Positions 55,191 to 63,463 of a DNA stretch of 64,000 nucleotides are shown here, one piece after another (position 1 is the first letter of the stretch; each line of letters starts with the position of its first letter). Under the pieces are notes generated by a model, which was not told the origin of the DNA, searched no databases, and saw nothing but the letters and a program-made list of their open reading frames with translations. The DNA comes from DASXIF01 sp036498145 (lineage in GTDB: Bacteria > Actinomycetota > Actinomycetes > Mycobacteriales > Jatrophihabitantaceae). Location: the NCBI GenBank assembly GCA_963708625.1, contig CAVPSV010000005.1:62001-126000 (forward strand). The letters run 5' to 3'. Position numbers and translations under genes: made by a program.

Positions 55191-55376
55191 TTACCACCAC
55201 TGCTGGGCGAGCTTCGCCTCGATCGAGCGAACGTATTGGCGAGTGCAGTCGCCGCACACCCATCTGGTGCGCGTCCCGTCGCGGACCTCGATCACATCGG
55301 CGCACCAGGTGAGCGGTGGATCGCCGTCGAGGTCCGGGTCGGCGACCCGTCCGCAGATCGAGCACATCTCGCCCAC
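55191..55376 (-). CDS. Small zinc-ribbon protein (61 aa)
   Basis: A 61-residue protein with two zinc-knuckle pairs: CSIC near residue 5 and CGDC near residue 41, plus WC at residues 24-25. The C-terminus reads RQYVRSIEAKLAQQWW. The pattern resembles a conserved small actinobacterial family with a single treble-clef or zinc-ribbon fold; the role is unknown. GTG 55376 starts the frame. Confidence 0.7.
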   Translation of the reverse strand: MGEMCSICGRVADPDLDGDPPLTWCADVIEVRDGTRTRWVCGDCTRQYVRSIEAKLAQQWW

Positions 55377-55520
55377 GTCTCTATCTTGAACTCAGTGTTG
55401 CGTCCGGGTAAAGCCGACACCACGGGAAGATGGCCGGGATTTGCGGTAAGTACCGGGTGTGGGCGGGAGTGGCCGGTCGGATTGCCCCAAGTCGGCGAAT
55501 TGCGCATTTTCCGATTACCC

Positions 55521-55588
55521 GTCACCGCCGAATGCCAGTGACCGCCGAATGCCAGTGACCGCCGAATGCCAGTCACTGCCGAATGCCA
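55521..55588. repeat. Four tandem copies of a 17-bp unit
   Basis: The unit GTGACCGCCGAATGCCA occurs at 55538-55554 and 55555-55571 exactly, with one-base and two-base variants at 55521-55537 and 55572-55588. It lies in the intergenic region just after the stop of the iron-type dehydrogenase. Copy number is likely to vary between strains. Confidence 0.85.
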
Positions 55589-55589
55589 A

Positions 55590-56870
55590 TCACCACAGCG
55601 TCATGGACCGGCGGAAGATGCCGGCGAGATCTTCGCCGGTCACCGGCCGCGGCGCGGTCGCGAGCAGTCGTTGCTGTTTGAGCGCGCCGGCCACCAGGTC
55701 GTCCACGTCGTCGGCGCCGAAGCCCACCGCCGCGACGCCGTCCGGGATGCCGATGTCGCGCATGAGCCGGATCAGTACCCGCGGCAGCACTCCGGACGGA
55801 TCGTCCGAACTCTCGGCCGCGGCCTGCGGGTCCAGCATCCGAGCCGCCGCGAGGTGTCGTTGCGGCGCAGCGTCGAAGGTGAACCGGAACGCCTCCGGCG
55901 CGGTCAGCGCCACCGACATCCCGTGCGGCACCAACGGCTCCTCGGCCGGATAGCCCGCTGGCCGGAAGTCACGCACCTGCCCGGCGATCGGGTAGGCGTT
56001 GGCATGCGGGATGTGCACGCCCGCATTGCCGAAACCCAACCCGGCGACCGTCGCGGCAAGCGCCATCGCGGCGCGCGCGTCGCGGTCCTCGCCGTGGTGC
56101 ACCGCGCGGCGAAAGCTGCCCGCCATCAACGTCAACGCCTTCTCCGCCCACAGGTCGGAGATCGGGTTGGCGCCGCAGTAGGGCACCCGCTGCTCCGGCG
56201 CTTTCCGCGGCACAGCGGTGTAGGGCCGAGCGGTGTAGCTCTCCAGCGCATGGCACAGGATGTCCATGCCGGCGGACGCGGTAACGCCGGGTGGTTGGGT
56301 GACGGTGAGGCCCGGGTCGACCACCGCGAGTGTGGGGCGCAGCCGCGGATGGCTGATGCCGCTCTTCACCCGCTGGGCCAACACGTCCAGCACGCAGATC
56401 GTCGTGCTCTCGGCGCCTGTGCCCGTTGTCGTCGGCACCGCCACCAGGGGAAGCAGCGGCTGCCGCGGTGCCTGTCCGCCGCCCACTGGCGCGTTGACGT
56501 AGTCGAGCAGATCCCCGTCGTTGGTGAGCATGAGGTTGACCGCTTTGGCGGTATCGATGCTCGATCCGCCGCCGACCGCGACGAAGCCGTCCCACGGGCC
56601 GTACGCCCGCGCCCAGTCGATGGCGGCCTGCATGCTGGCGTCCGTGGGTTCCACGTGCACGCCGTCGTACACCGCCGAATCGACGCCGAACCGGCTCATT
56701 TGGTCGGCAACGCGCTGCGGCAAGCCGGTAGCGGCCACCCGCGGATCGGTGACGACCAGCGCACGCCGCACGCCGAGCTGGGCGAGGTCGTAACCGATCT
56801 CGTCCGATGCCCCGTCGCCGAACTTGAGCGCAGGCGAGCCGTAGGTGAAGACGGTTTCGGGCTCAGTCAT
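55590..56870 (-). CDS. Iron-containing alcohol dehydrogenase, hydroxyacid-oxoacid transhydrogenase-like
   Basis: A 426-residue group III (iron-type) alcohol dehydrogenase. NAD-binding GGGSSIDTAKAVNL is at about 97-110. Metal ligands are in GMDILCHALESYTARPYT, GNAGVHIPHANAYPI and VPHGMSVAL. The N-terminus SPALKFGDGASDEIGYDL and the segment VEPTDASMQAAIDWARAYGP resemble the ADHFE1-like hydroxyacid-oxoacid transhydrogenase branch, which moves hydride between 4-hydroxybutyrate and 2-oxoglutarate. The substrate is inferred from similarity only. It ends 2 bp after the 17-bp tandem repeats and follows AarF on the same strand by about 18 bp. Confidence 0.88.
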   Translation of the reverse strand: MTEPETVFTYGSPALKFGDGASDEIGYDLAQLGVRRALVVTDPRVAATGLPQRVADQMSRFGVDSAVYDGVHVEPTDASMQAAIDWARAYGPWDGFVAVGGGSSIDTAKAVNLMLTNDGDLLDYVNAPVGGGQAPRQPLLPLVAVPTTTGTGAESTTICVLDVLAQRVKSGISHPRLRPTLAVVDPGLTVTQPPGVTASAGMDILCHALESYTARPYTAVPRKAPEQRVPYCGANPISDLWAEKALTLMAGSFRRAVHHGEDRDARAAMALAATVAGLGFGNAGVHIPHANAYPIAGQVRDFRPAGYPAEEPLVPHGMSVALTAPEAFRFTFDAAPQRHLAAARMLDPQAAAESSDDPSGVLPRVLIRLMRDIGIPDGVAAVGFGADDVDDLVAGALKQQRLLATAPRPVTGEDLAGIFRRSMTLW

Positions 56871-56888
56871 TTCGCAGTTATCCCGCGG

Positions 56889-58199
56889 TCATTTCGCGAA
56901 GCCCGCTTGCCACCGTTCGGCCAGCGAGCGGAACGGAGCGGTTGCGCCGAGCTGGCAGAGCACGCCGATCGAACCAAGCGTCACGCGGTGGATGAGCAGG
57001 TAGGACGGTGGCAGGTTGAACGAGCGCCCGACGCGGGCCTCCTCGCGGCGCGGGTCACCCAGACGCGTCGCCTGCCCGCGCATCCATTCGCGGGTGAAGG
57101 TGAACGTCGGGGCGCGCAGCGGTTCGAGGATCGGGCCGAGGTAGTCCATCACCTGCGCTGCGGTGACGTCGACGTCGCGGCGCAGGAAATGCTGCTCGCG
57201 CATCACACGCATCACCGCCTCGCCATCGCCGTCGAGCGCGTATCGGGTCAGCCGGCCGAGCGGCGCGGGCGATCCGTCCGGGCAGCCGGGCGACCGCGCC
57301 GAAGTCGACGACGCCGAGCCGCCCGTCCGGACAGAGGCGGAAGTTGCCCGGATGCGGGTCGGCGTGCAGCAGCTTCGCGCGCGCCGGTGCGCAGTAGTGC
57401 AACAGGGCGAGCAGCGAGCCGGCCCGGTCGCGCTGTTCGGTCGTGCCGTCGGCGATGATCTTCGACAGCGGCGTGCCGTCCAGCCACTCGGTGACCAGCG
57501 CCTTCGGCGCGCTGGCAACCACACGCGGGATCGCGATGTCGGCATCGTCGGCGAACTCAGCGGCGAAGCTGCGCTGCGCGTCGGCTTCGAGCGCGTAGTC
57601 GACCTCTTCGAGCACGCGTTCTCGCAGCTCCGCGAGCAGCGGCTTGACCTCGAGTCCGGGGGAGAGCCGGGCGAACAGCCAGGCCAGCCGGGACAGCTGG
57701 GTGAAGTCGGCCATCAGCGCCTCCGCCGGCGCCGGGGTACTGCAGTTTGACCGCGACCTCGCGGCCGTCACTCCACACCGCACGATGCACCTGACCGATG
57801 CTGGCCGCGGCTGCGGGAGTCTCGTCGAAGGAGCGGAAACGTTCGCGGCCAACGCCGGCCGAACTGCTCATCCAGCACGCGCCGGACGGTCGCGGCGGGC
57901 ATCGGCGGGGCGGCATCCTGCAGCTTGGTCAGTGCCTCGCGATACGGGGCGGCGGACTCCTCGGGCAGTGCGGCCTCGAACACCGACAGGGCCTGGCCGA
58001 GCTTCATCGCACCGCCCTTGAGCTCGCCCAGCACCGTGAACAGCTGCTGGGCCGTGCGCGCCTGCAGCTCCCGGGTGACCTCCTCGCTGGAGCGCCCGCT
58101 CATGCGCTTGCCGAGGCCGACGGTGGCCCGGCCGGCGACCCCGAGTGGCAATGACGCGAGCTTCGCCGTGCGCGCGCGTCGCTGCGGGATGTCGGCCAC
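56889..58199 (-). CDS. AarF/ABC1/UbiB-family kinase-like protein (frameshifted)
   Basis: A 436-residue reconstructed protein with net frame preserved over shifts near 57870, 57740 and 57280. It starts GTG 58199 (VADIPQRRARTAKLASLPLG). The ABC1 signature KxGQ is in LKGGAMKLGQALSVFEAALP, the ATP-site Lys in EVAVKLQYPG, the catalytic loop HADPHPGNF and the metal Asp in VVDFGA. These are atypical kinases acting on membrane lipid or quinone pathways. In M. tuberculosis the neighbour of whiB7 (Rv3197) is this family and belongs to the WhiB7 regulon, linked to macrolide tolerance. Confidence 0.85.
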
Positions 58200-58255
58200 G
58201 CCGCCATTGTGCCCGGTGCGTGGTCCGTGGGCGTCGCACCGGGCGCGGATGAAGA

Positions 58256-59455
58256 TCACGTTTGGGAACCTGCCCCGCACTCGCATCGCTCGTGCGCCGC
58301 CCAGCTGCGGCGACGGATACGCCAGTCGGGCAGAGCCATTTCCAGCGTTGCGTCGATCGTGGCGGCCTCCTCGCCGTCGAGATAGGCCAGCGACTCGCGC
58401 GCGGCGATACCGGCGATCACGGTGGCCACTGCGACGTCGGACGCGGGTCCGTACCGGGGCGGCACGGTGAGCTGCGCGGCCAGGGCGCCCCAGGCCGGGT
58501 CGCGGTCGCGCCGGTGCAGATCCGCGCAACGCAGGCAGCTGCTCAAACCGGGGATTACCAGCGGTCCGACGACGCCGTCGTCCACGCCCAGGCGCACCGT
58601 CAGATACGTGCAGCAGCGCGCGTGCAGCGCTTCCCGGCGCTCGGTGTCGATCGGTTCGTCGCAGGCGAGGATCACCAGGTCCGGGCGCCGCCCGAACGGC
58701 AGCGGGGTCAGGTCGACCTCCGGCGCGACGGCGCGGATCGCGTCCGCCGCGGCCGCGGCGAAGGCTCGGCCCTCGTCCGCGGGATTGAGTCCGCCGGGCA
58801 CGGCGTCGCGCAGCGTGACGTCGCCGGCATCGACGACGTGCAGCCGACCGACGCCGGCCGCGGCCAACACGGCAGCCACATGAGCCGCCACCCGGCCCGT
58901 GCCGTGCACCGCTACCGCCGCCTTGCTGCGCGCGCGCAAGACAGCCGCCGACTGGGTGCCGTGGCGCGGGGTGAGCGAGGCGAGCTCCGCGGCCAGCCGC
59001 GGCACCGGCGGCCGGGCGCGGTCCTGCGTCCCGTCACCGTCGGCTGCCGCGGGCCAGAGGTACCCACCGTCGAGCAACGTCGTGGCGGCGGGCTCGCTGA
59101 GGGCGGCCCGGTCGGCGCCCGTGGCGCTGTCCGGACCCGTCGGCACCCGCGCGGACAGGTCGCGGACCAGTTGCGGATCGACGCCATCCAGCACGACCGC
59201 GCGAGCTCCGAGTTCGAGTTGCACGACCTCGCGGCTGCGCCACAACACTCGTACCGCGGGGTTGAGCCGCGGGCCTTGACCAACCGCGACACCGAGATCC
59301 CCGGATTCGGTGGCATCGACATCAGTCCCGCCAGCCGGCTCGGTCGCGCCGCGCTCCTCGACGGTTCCCGGCTCGGGCACCGACTCCGGGGTGACCAGCC
59401 GCAGCGCGCGAAAGGCGGGCACGGGACGCAGATGGGTGCTTCGTGGGGAGGGCAT
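58256..59455 (-). CDS. ThiF/E1-like protein
   Basis: A 399-residue protein. The C-terminal half (about 190-380) resembles the ThiF/MoeB fold: VAVHGTGRVAAHVAAVLAAAG for the nucleotide site, LHVVDAGDV, then LVILACDEP and a CLRC pair. The usual glycine-rich GxGGLG is degenerate (GTGRVA), so adenylating activity is uncertain. The N-terminal half, with a winged-helix-like segment (LGARAVVLDGVDPQLVRDLS), is specific to this actinobacterial family, found beside the metalloprotease genes. ATG 59455 is preferred because the extension to 59500 is low-complexity. A DnaA-box cluster begins 38 bp upstream. Confidence 0.75.
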   Translation of the reverse strand: MPSPRSTHLRPVPAFRALRLVTPESVPEPGTVEERGATEPAGGTDVDATESGDLGVAVGQGPRLNPAVRVLWRSREVVQLELGARAVVLDGVDPQLVRDLSARVPTGPDSATGADRAALSEPAATTLLDGGYLWPAAADGDGTQDRARPPVPRLAAELASLTPRHGTQSAAVLRARSKAAVAVHGTGRVAAHVAAVLAAAGVGRLHVVDAGDVTLRDAVPGGLNPADEGRAFAAAAADAIRAVAPEVDLTPLPFGRRPDLVILACDEPIDTERREALHARCCTYLTVRLGVDDGVVGPLVIPGLSSCLRCADLHRRDRDPAWGALAAQLTVPPRYGPASDVAVATVIAGIAARESLAYLDGEEAATIDATLEMALPDWRIRRRSWAAHERCECGAGSQT

Positions 59456-59492
59456 GGGGCCACCGTGACACGGCTGCGGGTGCCGATAGCGA

Positions 59493-59657
59493 CTGTCCAC
59501 AGGAGCGCGAAATGACCGGCCGGTAGCCGCACGGTAACCCTGAAGTGAATGTCCACACCTGTGGATAACTATGTGGACGCGTTCTTAATAAGTACCCGGG
59601 GGGTTGTGGACGTCGCTCGGCACAGCCCGGGCGAATTGTGGACAACATTGTGGACAG
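59493..59657. promoter_or_regulatory. Cluster of seven DnaA-box-like sequences
   Basis: Seven 9-mers share the core TCCACA. Plus strand: CTGTCCACA (59493) and ATGTCCACA (59549). Minus strand: TTATCCACA (59560-59568), GCGTCCACA (59572-59580), ACGTCCACA (59605-59613), TTGTCCACA (59637-59645) and CTGTCCACA (59649-59657). The minus-strand boxes start 12, 33, 32 and 12 bp apart, close to whole helical turns. The cluster fills the gap between the divergent ThiF-like and YgjP-like genes, with an AT-rich TTCTTAATAAG between the fourth and fifth boxes. No dnaA, dnaN or gyrase genes are near, so it is not the classic origin. Confidence 0.75.
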
Positions 59658-59724
59658 TGCGTCGGAGGGCAGCCGAACGGCTACCGTCGCGCGATTCGTC
59701 AGCTGCGCCTTCTACCGTGTCCCC

Positions 59725-60306
59725 GTGGCCGGTGCAGCGAAGACGAGTGAGTCGTCCGGAGACCGTCCGGGGCTCGAGGTGGAGGTCCGGCGCAGCGCAC
59801 GGCGGCGACGGACGGTCTCGGCCTACCGCGATGGCGACCGCATCGTGGTGATGATCCCCGGCCGGTTCACCCGGGCCCAGGAGGCGGAGTGGGTCGCCAA
59901 GATGGTGGCGCGGCTCGACACCGGCCGGCCTGCCGCGCAGCGTCGCAGCACCGACGCCGGACTGTCGCGGCGCGCACGCGAACTTTCCGAGCGGTACCTG
60001 GCCGGTCGCGCCCGACCGGCCAGCGTGCGGTGGGTGCCGGCCATGCGCACCCGCTGGGCATCGTGCACTCCGGCCGACCGGACCATTCGACTGTCCCAGG
60101 CACTGCGTGACCTGCCGGTGTGGGTGCAGGACTACGTGCTGCTGCACGAGCTGGCGCACCTGATCGAGCCAGGGCACGGCGCAAAGTTCTGGGCATTGCT
60201 CTCGTCCTATCCGCGGACCGAGCGGGCCCGTGGCTACCTCGACGGTGTCAGCGCCGCTGCCGGGCTGCCGATCGTGGACGACCTCGACGGCGACGTGGGC
60301 AGCTAG
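59725..60306 (+). CDS. YgjP-like metallopeptidase-domain protein
   Basis: A 193-residue protein with the zinc motif HELAHLIEPGHGAKFW (HExxH plus a downstream His) near residue 145 and the preceding RTRWASCTPADRTIRLS block typical of the YgjP/DUF45 family. N-terminal VEVRRSARRRRTVSAYRDGD matches the family opening. GTG 59725 was chosen; the frame is open further upstream, through the last DnaA-like box. Some YgjP proteins act as nucleotide pyrophosphatases, others are thought to be peptidases; the activity here is unknown. It precedes the cyclase gene by 9 bp. Confidence 0.85.
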   Translation: MAGAAKTSESSGDRPGLEVEVRRSARRRRTVSAYRDGDRIVVMIPGRFTRAQEAEWVAKMVARLDTGRPAAQRRSTDAGLSRRARELSERYLAGRARPASVRWVPAMRTRWASCTPADRTIRLSQALRDLPVWVQDYVLLHELAHLIEPGHGAKFWALLSSYPRTERARGYLDGVSAAAGLPIVDDLDGDVGS

Positions 60307-60315
60307 CCTTGCCGA

Positions 60316-61663
60316 GTGGCTACGGTCGCGCGCACGCGCTACGCCAGGTGCGGCGAGATCGACATCGCCTACCAGGAGCTGGGCGACGGGCCGCATGAAC
60401 TGCTGATGTACCCGGGCAATTCCATTCCGGTCGACTGCATCGACACCGAGCCGTCGATGGCTCGCTTCCACCGCCGGCTCGCGTCTTTCGCCCGCATCCT
60501 GCGCTTCGATCAGCGCGGCATCGGGCTGTCCGGGCACCTGCCCATGTCCGCCGCGCTGGGGCCCAAGCCGTGGGCCGAGGATGCGATCGCCGTGCTCGAC
60601 GCGGTCGGCGTGGAGCAGGCCACGGTGTTCGCGCCGGTGTTCTCCGCGATGGCCGCGATCACGCTCGCGGCGCACCACCCGGACCGGGTACGCAGCCTCA
60701 TCTTGATCAACGCATCGGCTCGGGCGATGTGGGCGCCGGACTACCAGATCGGCGCGTCGGCAAACCAGGCCGATCCGTTCCTGAGCGTCGCGATCGAGCC
60801 GGACGCGGTGGAGCAGGGCTTCGACGTGTTGTCCATCCTCGCCCCGAGCGTCGCGGCACGACGACGTGTTCCGCTCCTGGTGGAACAGCTCGGGCAATCG
60901 CGCCGCGACGCCGACCATGGCGCTGGCAGTGTCGCGGGTCCTCGCGGAGGCCGACGTGCGCGACCTGCTGCCGCAGATCACCGTGCCCACGCTCGTGCTG
61001 CACCGCGCGGGCTGTTTGTTCGTCGACCCGGCGCACGGCCGCTACTTGGCCGAGCACATTGCCGGCTCGACCTACGTCGAGGTGCCGGGCGAGGACACCC
61101 TCTACTGGGTGGGCGATACCGCCCCGATCCTCGACGAGATCGAAGAGTTCCTCACCGGTGCCCGAGGCGGCGCCGACGTCGAGCGTGCGCTGACCACGAT
61201 CGTGTTCACCGACATCGTCGGCTCCACCGAGCGCGCCGCGGCGCTCGGCGACAATCGCTGGCGCGATCTGCTGGACAACCACGACCGGTTCGTGCGGCAC
61301 GAGCTGGACCGATTCGGCGGCCGCGAGGTGAACACGGCCGGCGACGGCTTCGTCGCGACGTTCACCAGCCCGAGTCGGGCAATAGACTGCGCGGAGTCAA
61401 TCATCGCCGCGGTGCGTCCGCTGGGCATCGAGGTGCGTGTCGGCATCCACGCCGGCGAGGTGGAATTGCGCGGCGATGATGTCGCCGGGCTCGCCGTGCA
61501 CATCGCGGCTCGCGTCGCCGCATTGGCGCGCGGCAGTGAGGTCACCGTGTCCTCGACGCTCCGCGAGATCGTCACCGGATCACAGCGCAGGTTCGCCGAT
61601 CGCGATGAGCATGAACTCAAGGGCGTACCCGGCAGGTGGCGGATCTACAGCCTGCTGGACTGA
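60316..61663 (+). CDS. Alpha/beta hydrolase-class III adenylate cyclase fusion (frameshifted)
   Basis: About 449 residues. Residues 1-280 are an alpha/beta-hydrolase-like domain (GEIDIAYQELGDGPHELLMY, then ILRFDQRGIGLSG) in which the nucleophile elbow is FAPVFSAMA rather than GxSxG, so it is probably a non-catalytic sensor. From about 295 a class III cyclase follows: FTDIVGSTERAAAL with the first metal Asp, NTAGDGFVA with the second, and VRVGIHAGEVELRGDDVAG. The frame shifts near 60860; the span is one base out of frame. It would make cAMP in response to an unknown ligand. Confidence 0.85.
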
Positions 61664-61709
61664 CAGCATCCAGCCGGTGCGGCGGAGTCACCCAGCCAGC
61701 GGCGAGCAC

Positions 61710-63062
61710 CTAGCCGGACGACGACGGGCCTTGCGGATCGTCGTCCGATGCCTCGGACGCCTCGGACGCCTCGGATGCCTTCGGTGTCTCCGGTGTCTCC
61801 TGCGGCGCGCTGAGACCCTCGAGGTCGAGTTCCGCGCCGCGGCCGACGGTGTCGGCGAAGCCCAGCGGATCGTCCAGATCCTCGGCGGTGGGCAGCAGAT
61901 CGGGGTGGGACCAGATCGCGTCCCGCCCGGACACGCCGTGCTTCTCCGTCACGCCCCACCACAGCGCGGCCGCTTCGCGCAGACGCCGGGGCCGCAACTC
62001 GAGTCCGACCAGCGTGGCGAAGGTCTGCTCGGCCGGACCACCGGTCGCCCGGCGCCGCCGCGAGGCCTCGCGCAACGCGTCGGCCCCTTGCATCCGCTCG
62101 CCGGCGGCCGCGGCGACGACGCTGTCCACCCAGCCCTCGACCAGGGCCAACAGTGTCTCCAGCCGCCGCAGTGCGGTTTGTTGCTCCGGCGTCTCCTGCG
62201 GCGCGAACAGGCCGCCGGCAAGTGCGCTCTGCAGGCTCTCCGGATTGGTCGGATCCACCTCGGATATCGCCTGCTCGATCGCGGACATGTCGATGGTGAT
62301 GCCGCGTGCGTAGGCCTCGACGGTGTCCAGCAATCGCTGCCGCAGCCAGGGCACGTGCGCGAACAGGCGCTGATGGGCAGCCTCGCGCAATGCCAGGTAC
62401 AGCCGTACCTCGTCCTCGGGACGGGACAGACCCTCGCCGAATGCGGCGACGTTCTCCGGCACCAGCGCGGCAACGCCGATCGGGGCCAGCGGCAGACCGA
62501 TGTCGGTAGCGGAGATGATCTCCTGAGCCAGCGCGCCGAGTCCCTGACCGACCTGTGCGCCGAACATCAGGCCGCCGAACTGGGACAGGATTCCGGTCAA
62601 CGGGCCACCGGCACCGAGCACCTGGGCCTGCTCGGCCGGGATCGCGTTGGTCATCGCCGCGACCACGCGCGAGGCCACCGGATCGCACAGGGCCGACCAC
62701 ACCGGCAGCGTCTTCTCGATCCAGTCCAGCCTGGTCCACGACTCGATCGCGCTCACACCGCTGGGCAGATCGGTGACCTCGTCGAGCCAGAGGTCCGCCA
62801 GGCGGATGGCGTCGGCAACGGCCGCCCGCTCGGCCGCGGAGACCGGGGCGTTCGCGCCGCCGAGCGTGGAGACCGCCAACTGGCGGGCGAGATCCCAATT
62901 CACCGGGCCACCGCTCCACGAGAGCATCTTCTGCAACTCGGCGAACAGCGGCATCGCGGCGCTGAGGTCGCCGGCGTCGCCGGATTGCCGCGACCGACCG
63001 CTGTCGCCGTCGTCGCCGCTGTCGCCCGAGCTGCCAAAGCCGAAGCCGAGGTTGCCACTCAT
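61710..63062 (-). CDS. Zinc-dependent metalloprotease-family protein (DUF2342-like)
   Basis: A 450-residue protein. After a Gly/Ser/Asp-rich start, the core has the family blocks VSAAERAAVADAIRLADLWL, then FGAQVGQGLGALAQEI and YLALREAAHQRLFAHVPWL (about 230-250) containing the His that mark this actinobacterial family, often annotated as zinc-dependent metalloprotease or F420-biosynthesis-associated. The tail (about 415-450) is Ser/Glu/Asp-rich with EAS repeats. A standard HExxH is absent (EAAHQ), so peptidase activity is unproven. It corresponds to Rv3195 by position and lies divergent from the PDZ protein. Confidence 0.85.
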   Translation of the reverse strand: MSGNLGFGFGSSGDSGDDGDSGRSRQSGDAGDLSAAMPLFAELQKMLSWSGGPVNWDLARQLAVSTLGGANAPVSAAERAAVADAIRLADLWLDEVTDLPSGVSAIESWTRLDWIEKTLPVWSALCDPVASRVVAAMTNAIPAEQAQVLGAGGPLTGILSQFGGLMFGAQVGQGLGALAQEIISATDIGLPLAPIGVAALVPENVAAFGEGLSRPEDEVRLYLALREAAHQRLFAHVPWLRQRLLDTVEAYARGITIDMSAIEQAISEVDPTNPESLQSALAGGLFAPQETPEQQTALRRLETLLALVEGWVDSVVAAAAGERMQGADALREASRRRRATGGPAEQTFATLVGLELRPRRLREAAALWWGVTEKHGVSGRDAIWSHPDLLPTAEDLDDPLGFADTVGRGAELDLEGLSAPQETPETPKASEASEASEASDDDPQGPSSSG

Positions 63063-63176
63063 ACCAGTCACGGTAGTTCGACGCGTGGCCGCCGGCGTTC
63101 GTTCCATGTGTGCGGCCACCCGGGCGCGCGGGCGTTGCGCCCACGGCGAACGTGGCGCGGCCGGTACCGTCCGACC

Positions 63177-63440
63177 ATGTCCTGGGCGTTGTGGCTGGCC
63201 GTGCCGCTCGCCGTGACGACGATCGCGGCGCTGCTCAGCTGGTGGCGCGGGCGCCCGGTGCGTACGCCCCAACCCCTCGAGGCCATGCGAGCGCACGCGG
63301 CCTACCTCGACGCGCTCGTCACCGCGCCGCGGGGCAAAGTCCGCATCGACGCCACCGACATCGTCAACCCCGGCGACATCAGCAACGTCAACACCCAGGG
63401 TGCCGCACCGCCCGCGGCTGAGGATCGGCCGAGCATCTGA
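63177..63440 (+). CDS. Small membrane protein (87 aa)
   Basis: ATG 63177 opens an 87-residue protein with one N-terminal membrane helix (residues 2-22, WALWLAVPLAVTTIAALLSW), a basic stop-transfer patch RGRPVRTP and a soluble tail ending EDRPSI. No conserved domain is recognised. It lies between the metalloprotease (divergent, gap 114 bp) and the PDZ protein (23 bp downstream), so it is likely co-transcribed with the latter. Function unknown. Confidence 0.65.
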   Translation: MSWALWLAVPLAVTTIAALLSWWRGRPVRTPQPLEAMRAHAAYLDALVTAPRGKVRIDATDIVNPGDISNVNTQGAAPPAAEDRPSI

Positions 63441-63463
63441 ATTACGGCAGATAGGGTGCCGGG

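Noticed and set aside
59493..59657. Chromosomal replication origin
   Set aside because: The DnaA-like boxes are real, but dnaA, dnaN, recF, gyrB and a long AT-rich unwinding region are absent.
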